Positions 10,855 through 22,824 of a stretch of DNA of 64,000 nt are shown here, piece by piece. The translations under genes and the position numbers were made by a program. The stretch is from Aplectana chamaeleonis (Eukaryota; Nematoda; Chromadorea; Rhabditida; Cosmocercidae): positions 124,001 through 188,000 of the forward strand of contig JAPDOI010001078.1 of NCBI GenBank assembly GCA_029168955.1, in the 5' to 3' direction. Below the pieces are notes generated by a model. That model had not been told where the DNA came from, searched no databases, and worked only from the letters and a program-made list of their open reading frames with translations. Every line of letters begins with the position of its first letter. Positions within the stretch are counted from its first letter, which is position 1.

Positions 10855-13420
10855 TCACCTGACACGTGGTCCTCCTCGACAGCGCAAGCGCCCAGTCGGA
10901 GTCAATTCTGCCGTTGTTCTTGCCCATCTATCGTCGGCTCTCCTCATAACGTGACCGCCCATGGAAATGTGGTTTTTGATGCGTATTTCACTCGATCACG
11001 AGGGAGGGATATACTTTGAAGGTCTCAAATGCAGTCCGGCTTGATGCTGGGTGCACCGGTTACACTTCAGAAGACAACGATAGAGCGCTCTGTGAGACAA
11101 CCCGCAATGATATTGAGGTGTACGCTGTGTCAGCCTGTGTTTGGGCTGCGTAGCAGAGCGCAGGCAGAACTGTTGAGTCGAACAGGTGATTGTGAAGATC
11201 TGGGTCAGCCAGTTTGTCGGTGGCTTCTTTGAGAGACCCGAAAGCAGCTCATGCTGCTTTTTTCTCCTTCCAGTTTTTCCTGCACGTCGTTATCCATGCT
11301 CATTGAGCGTCCCAGGTACACGTAGGAGTTGATTTAGATGAACGGTGAACCATCAAAATCAATCTTAGTTCCTTTGCACCACGCGTTCTTCAGGAACTGC
11401 GTCTTCCTCAGGCTGATGCGCAGTCCGATCCTTTCCCTGCTTCGTTCGTCTCCGTTGGCACCGTCTCCGCTTCATTGGTACTATTCGAGAAGATGACGAT
11501 GTCGTTGGCAAAACGAAGGTTCGAGAGAAATTTTCCATTCACACATATGCACTTTCCGTCCCTGTCGAGCGATTTCATTGTCCAATGCGAAGCGGCTGTG
11601 AACAGCTCGGGTGATGTAGCATCGCCTTGTCGAACCCTCTTTCCAATGGGATTGTTGAGAGGGGGTGTAGGACCTTCATCGTCGTAGCATAGTTTTGATT
11701 GCAGTCCGCTAGCGTTCGTACATAGAACGGGTTCACTCCTTGATCAATTAGAGCTGAGAAGACAAGATTAGTTTCAACGCTGTCGAAGGGTTTTTCGTAG
11801 TCAAGAAGTGTTTGAAATAGGGGCAATTGATACTCCAGACAGACTTCGATAACCACAGCGACGGTTCAGATGTGGTCCATGCAGCTTAATTGCTGACATG
11901 CTTTGGTGGTCAAGCTTCATCGAAGATCCGCGATATACGCGAAAGAACGCTCAGCCAGCTGATCGGTCGATATTTGCGAAGATCTTCCCGATCACCCTTG
12001 TTGTGAATAATGATTGTGCGCGAAGTCCTTCACCGGTCTGGAAATATCTCCTTCTGTAGATACGATGACATATGTGGCGCAAGAAGCGCGTGTAGGTTGT
12101 GGCCTCCAGTTTCAAGGATTCCTGTTTGGTTCTTAAGCTCTGCCGCTCTTCATACTCCTGATTGCAGCGCGAACCTCAGAGGTAAGACTCCGCGTTGGTG
12201 TTTCTCCAGCGGAGATGTCGTGGTCTGGTAAGGGAATTGTGGAACGGAAGAGGGTGTAAAATCCTAAAAAAACTTTCCATAATCGATACCATTTTGTGGC
12301 GGGAAGTGATAGTGATTCCGTCTTCGTTGCGAAGCGCTGATTTTGGAACACTGAAAACTAGAAGGTCCCGCTGACATTTCTTCAGGCTAGTACTTTTCTG
12401 TGCTGCCTCTAACAGTCTTCGTTGCCTGTACTTCTGAAGATCCTCCTGCAGTGATTGTCTGCGGCCGGAATTCGCTACCTGCCGCTCGATTTGAGTAGTA
12501 GTCGGATACAGCCTCAAGTGTCTTCTTTCTCCCATAAGCTCCTCCGTAGCGTCAGAGATACAGTTGGAGATGGTTGTCGTGAAGAGTGAATATTCTTCAG
12601 CACAGGCTTGAAGACCTTTGAGGAGCAGGTGGTAGTCTTCGGTGGGGTCCTCCTTGAATTGCCAATCATATCTGGACACGGTTTCGTTCGAAACACATTT
12701 CCTGTTAGTCAGTATGTAGTCGATCTTAGCATGAGTTGTGCCGTTGGGTGATTCCCACGTCCAGCGCCGATGTTCCATCTTCTGTAATAGCGAGTTTCCA
12801 TAGAAGAGCCGTGCTGACGACATGAGCCCAGCGAGACGATTTCCATTCTCTTCCCTGTTGCCGATGCCAAACTTTCCAATCCTGAATTCCTCTTAGCCTT
12901 TCCAATCCTGGCGTTGAAGTCTGCAACCGCAAACTTGTAGAATTACTTCTCGTTGCGGATAACTTCTTCTAACTGTTCGTAGAACGCACTAAGTTCGGAG
13001 TCGTTAGCTGTAGTGAGGTGAATAACAGTTGATGATACTGATGGTTTTTGAGGCGCTCTGTGGAGTCGGAAGGTGGTCAGACGAGGAGACAGGATCTCGT
13101 GAGAGTAAACAGTGTGGGCGGCAGATGGGTGCACGACAAATCCAACGCCATCAACATTCCGTGACGGAACTTCTCTCCACGAATGATGAGCGTTCCATCA
13201 TTATGTTGCCGAATGTCGGTCCTCTTGTTTTCCTGCAGAGCGTGAAACCTGTTTGCTGCTTCGAGAAGAAGGTGACGATTGGCGTCGAAAGAGAATGTTT
13301 TGGCGGGGTAAGTGCAGAGCATGAAACAGTCCCCATGGCGTGTAGTCGATGTTTCGTTCTTGTCCAGAATCCATGACCGCAACCCGAGAATATTTTTCCT
13401 CTCACCGGTTGTCATTGCAT
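10855..13420 (-). pseudogene. Decayed RTE-clade non-LTR retrotransposon, antisense copy
   Basis: Read on the minus strand, the order is that of an RTE element. From about 13415 come endonuclease fragments (LILDKNET-type start, then ALQENKRTD, then NDGTLIIRGEK). At 12176-12823 is the linker after the endonuclease. At about 11800 is reverse-transcriptase motif A as LLDYEKPFDSVETN. At 11100-11230 comes FDSTVLPALCYAAQT, and at 10930-10975 GHVMRRADDRW, matching the C-terminal region of RTE proteins. The frame changes repeatedly and the expected YADD box is not intact, so the copy is dead. It is a different RTE lineage from the one at 16804-19822. Recognition rests on remembered family motifs. Confidence 0.75.
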
Positions 13421-14535
13421 CCGGCGTCGTGGATGGCTGAGCTTGGTGTGCAGGCCACTGAGGCCGGGTTATTGCTGCAAAGCTTGTTTACTCCTGAATT
13501 TCAAAAGGCTACAGGGCTACTGTGAATCCGATATCCTCCTAGAAGCAATCGCTAACCATTGCTGGAGGAAGAAAGGCCGTCTAACGACCAAGAGAGCCAG
13601 ACCGGCGGATAGTTCGGCAAGCTAGCCTGTTTTATACGACCACCACCTCAGCACGTCACAGATACAGCTCTTCTGGATACTAGCGGACACCTCTATGGTA
13701 TGCTTGAACCTACCAGGAATATATTGCTATCATAGCTAGCTGCCCTTGGCCGTTATCAACGCAGTAGCGGTCATCTCCTGGATATCATTCTTTGCTGGGT
13801 AGGGGAGGTCATATGAGCCTCATGAACGTTTGCCGTCGGCAACACGCTACCGATCTAGAGCGAGACATTTGGATCTGTTCGGCAAACGCACTCAAAGGCT
13901 GCCAAGTGACCCCGAAAGGTCTAGTGCACGCTCCCACCACACATCAAGGAGTAGGATCAGATCCTTGTATGGTTTGGATTCGGGCGGACGCATGGACCAG
14001 GCGGCTCGCCTTGCGGGGTTCGCGGCCTCACTGGAGAATGGGGTTTCGATTCGCTAGGGTGATCTTCCGTCGCAGCCCCGTCCATTCATCAGACTAAAAT
14101 TAATACGCGAACTTTAGAGTTGTTGTCAGCACTCCTCGATCTCCAAAAAGAGACCGATAGTCGGTTTTCACTCTGCCCTGCTATTACCGGAACTTTCTGA
14201 AAATCGTTGGTTCATTAGTTTTTCTTCAATTAAAAGTATTTAGTAGGGCCGTCCTGAAAAACGACTTATGCACTGGATTAATGGAGACGAATTCAATCCC
14301 TAAAAGCCTTTATCTCGCACAAACTTTTTCAAAGAACTTCCCTCATTGAGTGTTCTCTGCATTGACTACAAACGACAGTGATCAGAATTTCGCACATTTG
14401 CTCAAAATTTTATTGGTTTCACAAAACCGACCATTTTTAGTGACGTTTTTCATGTTTGATGCCTTATTTCTCCATCGAAGATCATTGCTATGGTTTGGGT
14501 CCTTCCTGGGCCTGAGAGTTGGGCGCTAAACACAG
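13420..14535. other. Unassigned, possibly 5' region of the antisense RTE
   Basis: This moderately GC-rich sequence lies on the 5' side of the antisense RTE. An open frame at 13792-14097 on the plus strand has no recognisable motif. No other feature was supported. Confidence 0.3.
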
Positions 14536-14539
14536 TTAT

Positions 14540-14885
14540 GTACCTTGTAATAAACTTTAGAGAACGTGGCTCCATAAGTCTATTTATAGATGTTACTTTA
14601 GGTATTCGGTGGTTGAATGACCAAGATTGTTTAAACCTCTTTATTTGGCTGACGTTTCGGCGATTTCTTCGGAGCCTGGAAAAACCGATTTAAGATCCAA
14701 GAAACTACCCTCCCAAGCCCCATTTCAGTCTACAGAGAAGGATTCACACGGAAGTAAACCAAAAGAACGGAAGTCACAAATTTTACCAACCTTTGAAGGG
14801 GACCAAGAGGTCCGACAGCCTCGGATGGAAGTTGTTGGGCGACTGACTAGTAAGAACCCTCAGAATCACCCTCGAAGACCTGGGA
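14540..14885. repeat. Left arm of inverted repeat flanking hAT-B (Penelope-like terminal-repeat candidate)
   Basis: It matches 22450-22820 in reverse complement almost base for base over about 290 bp, ending sharply at CGAAGACCTGGGA (14885). On the minus strand it contains CCGAAACGTCAGCC preceded by CTCCGAAGAAATCG, resembling the hammerhead-like core found in Penelope-like retroelement terminal repeats. The right arm keeps a GCG/CGC stem in that position. Identification as Penelope-like is tentative. Confidence 0.5.
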
Positions 14886-15638
14886 CGGCCCACGCTCAGA
14901 CCCGCCCTTAGATTATGACCGGTTGGCAGGGCTGGGCACGCGTCCCGGTTAACCTTAGGGGGGTGTATATTGGACGTTGCAAAGAGGGCAAAGGGGGGTG
15001 CCTGAACCGGACACCAAAAAAAAAACGAAGTGTATGTTCTGTCGAATTTCAGGAGCAAAATAATACACGATTCTCATCTGGTTTGTCATATCTTCTTCTC
15101 CGCTTTTCAAGACAAACGCTTACAGAATTAAAATTATTGATAGATATGCAGTTTGTGTTCGCAATAATTCATTGTTGCTGTCAAAGCTTCTCATCAACAA
15201 CTCTATGAATTAAAGATCATATATAATGTGTTTGATTGTTTTGATGAAGGAATAAACACTACTCTGTTATCTAGTAGCAAGCAAGGATTGATGTGGTGTA
15301 ATGTTTCTTTGGTGTAACGTTCAGTGATTACGCTTCTGGTTACCGATTAGAAGCGAAGATACAAAGACAGCGCTCAAACGAGCTATCGTTCACGTTCAGA
15401 AAAGGATTAGCGAACTGCTGTATTATGGCAGACTAAAAATACAGATATTACGGTCAATATAAAAACTAGCGTCCATGAGAATGACTTATGAAGAGAGCCG
15501 ACTGTAAAAATTGAAGACTGCAAGTTTCAGTGAAAGAAGCAAATAATCGTATCTTCCTACTTGAGAAGTACCCTGTACATAAAAACCCGATTTTTATCCA
15601 GCTTTAATGCCGCAATCCCTTGGAGACTGGAGTCACAG

Positions 15639-18600
15639 CTCGGGCATTTGGGGGGTACCAGCCGAGGTGATTTCGGACGAGGGGGATCATCCGAGGATAT
15701 CAATTCGGGGGCGGAGTCGCGCTTCGAGCGAGCCGAGGGCGAAAGGGGCTCAGCCGAGGGGGACGACGACATTTTCCTCGTAGGACCACTCACAACAGCT
15801 GCAGCGCTGTCCTTCAAACCTGTCGTTCATGCTTTCATCTTTTGCAGACATGTTGAATATTTCTTACTTTAAGTTATTCGCGGTCCCATCAATCCGGTTG
15901 ATGAATAATTGTGCTTTCCTTGAGCCTCATTTTTGTTCACAACAAATGCCATACACATCAACAAGCTGCAAAATATTAAATAAAGTTCGGATTCGATAAC
16001 CCCTAAAATTTCAAATAAAGTCTCCAAAAGTTCGAAACTGTCTCTCAAGCCAGCTTTCGGCTGATAAAGCCTTCTTCAGACCTTCTTCTCTTGCCCAAAA
16101 ATGGGCTAGAAACCATATTTGTCCTTGACTGACATCCATGACTTTTAAAGACTTTTTTGGAGTTCTTTTTTGAGAATTTCGGAACTTTATCGATTAATTT
16201 GCAGCCTCTCGATGGGTATTGTAATTTTTGAAATCTCCTTAATCCCACCCAGTATGGTCTCCAACCTAGTAAAGCCGCGACTAGGATTCCGTCTACTGTA
16301 AATTTTGGTCTTGTACAGGTTTCAGCGGTCGGAATGGCAGAGACAGTCAGCTCAGCACCCTGCTGGATATGGTCGAAAACACCCTTCTAGGTGGTTGTAA
16401 CCTCTCCGCTATATACAATATTACCGTAATTCTATCATTCAGACATCGTAGAAGACACTATAAGTTACGGACACGACGAGGAAAAATGGCTACGATAGTG
16501 AAGGAATCGGAGCCAAGGTTGGTGAACACTCCGAAATTCTAGTGCACTCCCGCTTACCTCAGTACCTCAGTTGTTCTATTTAGTTGATTTGGGGGTTTGC
16601 ATACAAGTCTGTTGGTACCTGCTCGTTGGTGCCCCTGCTTCTACTGAACCCAGCAGACGTTTGAGTGTACACAGGGAACGTTCGAGCGATATAGCGTGCA
16701 CAACTATATCGCGTAAGTATCCCATACATTGCATAAAGGTGTCGCCGTCCGGCACTCTAAGGCCTCTGGTCTATAACACCTTAGGATCCGTACCTAAGGA
16801 GTCATGGAGTCTTTGGCCACAAGCCACAGTTTCGTCACCCTGAACTGTCGATCGCTGTCGAGTGATATCCAAAAAACTGCGCTATCCAGACTTCTGAGCT
16901 ATTTCTATGCACCGTTTGCTGCTTTGCAGGAAACCCGCCCCAAGGATAGACCCGTCATCAGCGTCGGAGAGTACACCATCTACTGCGGTAACGCTGACGA
17001 TAGGAGAGTGGGAGGCTGTGCAATAGCTGTAAGGAAGGATTTCAATGGTATGGTCAAGGATTTTGGCTCAACGTCGTGCCGGAATGCATTCGTACGACTG
17101 CGGGATCACAGAGGATTCAATCTGTGGATAGTGAGTGCTCATGCGCCCACTGAAACCGCCGAAGACAATTCGAAGGATGCATTCTATGAGGAACTCAATA
17201 CGTTGCTGGCCAGGATCCCTTGTCAACATGCTTTTGTCGTGGGGATTGACGCAAATGCGAAGATGGGACTTGATTAGGAATCCGAAGTACTCGGTAAATG
17301 GTTCTACCCAGTGGAGCAAACATCGGACGATGCCTACCGCCTTGTCGACTTTTGTGAACGCAGTAGTCTGATTATTGCATCGACATTCAAGAGGACATCG
17401 CCGCCATCAGCTTACGTGGCAGGGACCAACCCAGCTATCTCCAGAAGAGCAGCGGAAGCGGAAGATGACAACTTTGAAACTACAGCTTGACTATGTCCTG
17501 ACGAGGAATATTCCAGTATCGGACATTCGAAGATCTAGAGCTGTGTGGGATGTCGCATTCGATTCGGATCACCGCCCTGTTCTGTTGAACTTCACTGCGA
17601 GGATTCATAAGAGGAAGCGAGGGGCTCAGCCTCTCCAGAGGATTGACATTACAAGTCTCAGAGATGAAGAGTGCAGAAGGAATTTTCGACAACGCGTTTC
17701 TATTCACATCGGAGTACGGACTAAGAAGAATCTTTGCGACGCGGATTCTTGTGTCAAGTGCGTCCAGGACGCTTCGAAAGAGGCGTTTCCAGTTGTACAG
17801 CCCAAGAAGAAGCTCGCCTACGTCTCAGAAAAAACAGCATCTACCTACAACAGAGTATGTGCTCTCCGAACTGCAGGAAACTTCGTGGAGGAGAAGCGTC
17901 TGAGGAGGAAGTTGCGTCGGCAGCTTCAAAGTGACCGCGAACGAGTGGACGTGTAGAGCTAAGGAGTTCGAGAAGGCTTGGGAAGAGAAGAATCCGAAGA
18001 AAGCCTACACGTTGCTGCGACAGTATAGCGGGAAGATGAAGAGATGTTCTCCTGTCTTGAACACTACCAATGGAGTTGCAGTTGGTGATGCGACGCTGCC
18101 AATATGGAAGGATTACTTCAGTTCACTACTGAATCGTCCAGCGCCATCAGTACCTGAGCTCCCGCATGTTCAGAGAGCACATTACGATGTCAGTGAGGAA
18201 CCGCCGACTGAGTCTGAAGTTTTGGATTGTGTCCGGAAAATGAAGAATGGAAAGGCAGGTGGAGATGACAACATCACTGCTGGAATGCTGAAAGCTCTTC
18301 CTCCGTCTGGGATTCGTGAAATGACCAACACCATCCGTGCCATATGGATGAGCGAAAGGATACCTGATTCGTGGAGACATGCGATCATCGCACCTCTTCA
18401 CAAGAAGCTATTCGTCACGGATCCTAAGAACTACAGAGGAATCTCTCTACTTCGTGTCATGTACAAGGTTTTAGAACGTATCATTCTCGAGCGACTTATC
18501 AAACATCGTGAGGAAACGACCAGAGATGAGCAAGCCGGTTTTTGACCTGGAAGATCGACCATCGACCAAGTGTTCGTTGTAGAAGAGTAATCGAATCGTG

Positions 18601-20948
18601 GCAGCGGTATTCGAAGCCATTACAGCTTGCTTTTCTGGACTTTGCAGCTGCGTTCGACCCTCCTCATCGTGATCGATTGCTCAATGCTCTGCGAGCAGAT
18701 GGAGTCCCGGAAAAGTATGTTCGGTTAATCGAGGACATGAACAAAGGAACAACAGCAGCAGTTCGTATACCTGTCGGATTTACGTCAGCTTCCGAGGTGA
18801 AAACAGGAGTAAGGCAAGGAGCCGTTGCAGGACCTTTTCTTTTCGACTTCGCCGTTGATGACATCATGCGTAGAGTTGCAGAACAGTTTCCTGCGGATGT
18901 GATCCTAACACCATCAGGACGCTCCCTTGTCGACTTGGAGTACGTCGACGACATTGTGTTATTCGCTGAAAACAACGCAAAACTGCGAAGGATTGTGAAC
19001 CTCGTTTCGAAGTATGCCGCAGCCTATGGACTTCGTCTTCGTCCCGACAAATGCAAGCAGATGTGGGTCTCTCAGAGGCCTTCAACGGGAGTTTGTGTGG
19101 ACGGACAACGTATCGAACTGGTGGACGATTTCTGTTATTTGGGCTGTTTGCTGAAGAACGATGGTAGTTATGCAGCGGATATTCGACAACGATGTGCGAA
19201 AGCTACGTCTGCATTTAATTCTCTAACCAAGTGTTTGTGGTCTACCACCATCGCGAAGGAAGTCAAGTTGCGCGTCTACCCATCCGCTATTCGCCCTAAC
19301 ATGATGTACGGATCGGAGACGTGGGCAGCGCCGAAGACGCAGATGGAAAGGTTGGATTGCACGGAGAGGAAGCTTTTTAGGCGTTTGCTTGGATATTTCT
19401 GGCCACGTGTATGCCATAACGAAGAACTTTACAAGGAAATCGACGCAGTACATCAACGCTTGACACGAGGGAGGTGCCAGCATCTCCTAAAGCCATCTCA
19501 AGCAGCAATGGAAAGTCGACTTGGACTGCTCGGGCATATACTAAGAAGAACGCCGGATCGTCTCGTACAACACGCTCTAAGAATGCTTCCAAGTCCTGTC
19601 TGGAAACGGCCACCTGGGCGTAGGCGAAAGTTCTGGACGGATGTGGTTAAAGAGGATTTAAGGTCACTCGGCATCGAAAGACAGTTCAGGCGCGATGTTT
19701 CGTTTCGCAGGAAATGGAATAGTGACAGCTGGATGGAATGTGTTCAAATTGTGGCTAAAGACCGTGAAAAATGGACACGGCTGACTACTAGGACGGCACA
19801 CCTTGGTGAAGATGCGGAATGACCGCGTCAGGCGAAAGCCAACCGATTAAGTCAAGAGTAAGTCAAGGTGATTAACAATCAAATGCTACATTTTTTTCAG
19901 GGCATATGCGTCACTTGGATCGTCCGAAACAGAGCGCTCCAAGACCGAGAAGATTGCGGAACCCCTCTGGCATCGGCGCAAACACTACTCTACACACTAC
20001 TCTTTCAGACGTGACATCAGGACCCGCTTCGAATTAGAAGAAATTCAGTATCAGTCGTCGAATTTTTCGGTGTCACTTTAGATTTTCCATGTTTAGTATC
20101 TTATAGATTTTCTAAGTATAGCTTCTTATAGATTTCCTTATCGACTTATAGTGAATGCAGGAAGAACTGGTCAACAACCGTGAAAACTAGACGATCACTG
20201 TCCCATGCATAACCAATGATATGATGTAGAAACGTTTTTGTTCAGTATTTCCTTGCTCTTCACATAATTCTGTCTCTAGTTCGTTGGATGAACAGATCGT
20301 ATCATTTTCTCAGTTCAACAACTATTAAATCGTAAGCAAACTTTTTTTTGTACTCAGAAATTTCTGTCCTGTCACGTGGTTTTCATTCGGTTTAGGACAT
20401 GTAGTTCTAACCCTTGCATTTTGAAGTGTGATTCTTTGCTTGTATTGTGCACTTGAGGTATCTGAATACCATAGTATGATCGTATTCTGATCACAATCAG
20501 TCTAGTTTTCGACCCCCATAAGTCATGGACACTTGTATTCATTTTTTGGAGATTTGTAAAAAAAAAGGTATCTTGTAAGATTTAGCCGCAATTTATTTAG
20601 AGTTGTTGTGTTTTACGCTCATTTCAATAAAATCGTTGTCAACTCGTGTGACATAAAGTGGCTGTAAAAGCATAAAATTTAAGTATTATGAAGAAGTAAC
20701 AATCAAAGTAGTGTAGTAGTAGTGATAAAGTATTAGTGTTGACATAATAATGGTGAAAATATAATGGAATAAGATGAAAACCGTTTTTATGGTTTCAAAT
20801 TCCCGCGCTTCACTCGAAAAAGGGCCACGGACCAGCCCCCAAGAGAAGCGGGGGGTTGGTCCGAGGGCGCTGGGGGGCTGCTGCCGAGTTTGGGACGCTC
20901 GGATCAGTCCCCGATCTACACTCGGCTGGTGCCCCCCGAATGCCCGAG
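15639..20948. mobile_element. Element with CTCGGGCAT termini, nested in hAT-B
   Basis: CTCGGGCATTTGGGGGGTAC at 15639 is mirrored by the complement ending CCCCGAATGCCCGAG at 20948 (about 28 bp of near-perfect inverted repeat). Comparison with hAT-A and with the other arm of the hAT-B foldback shows the uninterrupted site: CTCACCGTGCGATATGG on one side, CACAG/AGTGCGATATG around the insertion, suggesting a 2-bp duplication. The superfamily is not recognised. A Ser/Pro-rich minus-strand frame starts inside the left end (about 15817 to 15557) but runs through the boundary into hAT-B. Confidence 0.65.
16804..19822 (+). pseudogene. RTE-clade non-LTR retrotransposon, endonuclease and reverse transcriptase, frame-broken
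   Basis: A nearly complete RTE polyprotein, enough to encode the APE-type endonuclease and reverse transcriptase that would nick DNA and prime cDNA synthesis at the target. The endonuclease shows TLNCRSL near 16838, ALQETRP near 16921, AHAPTE and IDANAKMG near 17140-17270, and the catalytic SDHRPVLL near 17563. The reverse transcriptase shows KNYRGISLL near 18430, LAFLDFAAAFD near 18630, GVRQGAVAGPF near 18805 and YVDDIVLFAE at 18941, where V replaces the usual A but both aspartates remain. The C-terminal region ends at 19822 with TAHLGEDAE. Lesions: TAG at 17275, a frameshift near 17394, another near 17930, TGA at 18543, and a frameshift near 18585. The 5' untranslated region may begin near 16570, and the 3' tail runs to about 20780 with TAG/TGA-rich repeats. 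It lies inside the CTCGGGCAT element. Confidence 0.9.
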
Positions 20949-21735
20949 AGTGCGATATGATGTTTGTCCGCTGCTACACAGCGCACACTGGATTGGACGC
21001 GCGCACGATAATAAGCAAAAATGTGTTTTATTACAGAACTGGAGGAGAAAAGAATCGAAAGTGAAGTAAATGGAAGAAGGCAGAAATAGGATGCTTTCAA
21101 TGTAAACAATTCAGAAATTTAATGTAAATAAACTAAATTGGAGCAGGGTGAATTTTTCGGACTTGACAAGGTTCATTCAAATGAACTTTGTTGATTAAAA
21201 ACAGCATTAACCACGAGAACTAAGAGCATTGGGAGAAAGAGGAGAATCTGGCAAACATTTTAGTAGCGAAAGAGTTGATATTCGATGTGATTCAAGGACC
21301 TTAAAACTCGTCCCGGTTTTGTCCCGGTTTTCGGGGTAAAACCGGGACGAGATTTAAGGTCCTTAAATCACATTAAAAAACGATCTTGTTGAAGCTAGAC
21401 TGTTTGCCAGACTCTCCTCTTTCGCACATTATCCTTTGCTCGCATGTTTAATGCTATTTTTGATCAACTAATTTCGTTTGAATTAAACTTGTCACGGCTA
21501 AATACTTGCCCCTGCTCCAACTTTGTTTGTTTACATTACATTTCTAAAATGGGTACATCCAGAATAGACAACTTTCATCATCTTCCATTTCCTCTGGTTT
21601 CAATCCTTTTCTCCTCCACGTTCTGGAATAAAATACATTTTTTATCAATATTATTGTGTGCGTCCACTCCCGTGTGCGCTGTGTAGCTGCGTACACACAC
21701 CATATCGCACGGTGAGCCGAGTCTCTAAGGGATTG
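20948..21735. repeat. Long internal inverted repeat of hAT-B (empty-site form)
   Basis: The arms at about 20950-21340 and 21360-21735 match the foldback in hAT-A but lack the MITE found there. The centre is the palindrome ACTCGTCCCGGTTTTGTCCC followed by its complement near 21305-21365. Confidence 0.7.
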
Positions 21736-22408
21736 CGCCATTCTACGTGGGTAAAAATCGGGTGTCTCACTCCATACGCATCTCATCAATCCCTAAATGA
21801 ATCCACAACACAAAATGATTCTGAAGATTTCTTCATCAGAACGATCAAACACGGATTAATCTTTCATACATAGGTTCAGGAAAACATTCGATAGAAAACA
21901 TTAATTACTGCAATAAAAGTACCTCTGTTGTTGCTTATAATTGCTTAATTGTAATGAATAAAAAATTGTTTTATCTTTTGTCACAACCTACCTTCTTATT
22001 AAACATTTTCTTCATAAGATTGTTTGGAAGTTTAAAAATTACACTACCTTTTTTGTTGACATTTTCGGAACTTTCTTTATTCAGTGCTTTTTTTGTACTT
22101 TGGTTTATCAAAATAAAGAAGTCAAGATCATGGCTGTTGTGCTCGACTTCTCGGAAAACAGCCGATTTCAATTTCCCATAGGGGGGGGGGGTGCCTGAAA
22201 ATTACCGAGTTAAGGGGGTGCATATTCAAAATCGCCATGCGTGTGCCCAGCCCTGCCGGTTGGTCAGAATCCGCACAGGTCAACTTACGGCGCCAACTCC
22301 TGGGTCACCGCAACACATTCGTCCTTTCGGTTCATTTGGGGTGTTTTTGCGGCAATCCAAAAGACCTCATGAGTTTTGCGCGCTGAGATTTCACTTTCAC
22401 GTGCCAAG

Positions 22409-22442
22409 ATCGTAACAGCAACTGAAATGCAGTTGTTATCGT
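22409..22442. repeat. Short hairpin
   Basis: GTAACAGCAACTG and CAGTTGTTATC form a 13-bp imperfect stem over a 5-nt loop, immediately before the right inverted-repeat arm. Confidence 0.5.
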
Positions 22443-22449
22443 GACTGCT

Positions 22450-22820
22450 TCCCAGGTCTTCGAGGGTGATTCTGAGGGTTCTTACTAGTCAGTCGCCTAA
22501 CAACTTCCATCCGAGGCTGTCGGACCTCTTGGTCCCCTTCAAAGGTTGGTATAATCTGTGACTTCCGTTCTTTTGGTTCACTTCCGTGTGAATCCTTCCC
22601 TGTAGAATGAAATGGGGTTTGGGAGGGTAGTTTCTTGGACCTTAATTCGGCTTTTCCAGGCTCCGAAGGAAGCGAAAATCGCCGAAACGTCAGCCAAATA
22701 AAGAGGTTTAAACAATCTTGGTCTCGCTTCAACCACCGAATACCACAAGTGTCAATCAAAATGCCAAGTTTTATGGAGAGTCGCACGTGGACGATGTTAC
22801 TTTAGCTTATACATATAACA
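22450..22820. repeat. Right arm of inverted repeat flanking hAT-B
   Basis: Reverse complement of 14540-14885, starting TCCCAGGTCTTCG. On the plus strand CTCCGAAGGAAGCGAAAATC is followed by GCCGAAACGTCAGCC (22663-22697), a possible degenerate hammerhead core with GCG/CGC forming stem II. Inverted terminal repeats of this sort are known for Penelope-like elements. No reverse transcriptase of that type remains between the arms. Confidence 0.5.
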
Positions 22821-22824
22821 CGAG

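Larger units (their letters stand above)
14919..22263. mobile_element. hAT-type element, copy B, with 8-bp target duplication and nested insertions
   Basis: The element is 14927-22255. It begins CAGGGCTGGGCACGCGTCCC and ends GTGTGCCCAGCCCTG, and is flanked by a perfect 8-bp repeat CCGGTTGG (14919-14926 and 22256-22263). Its ends and inverted-repeat interior are homologous to hAT-A. It is longer because a 5.3-kb element occupies 15639-20948. No hAT transposase is visible. Confidence 0.88.
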
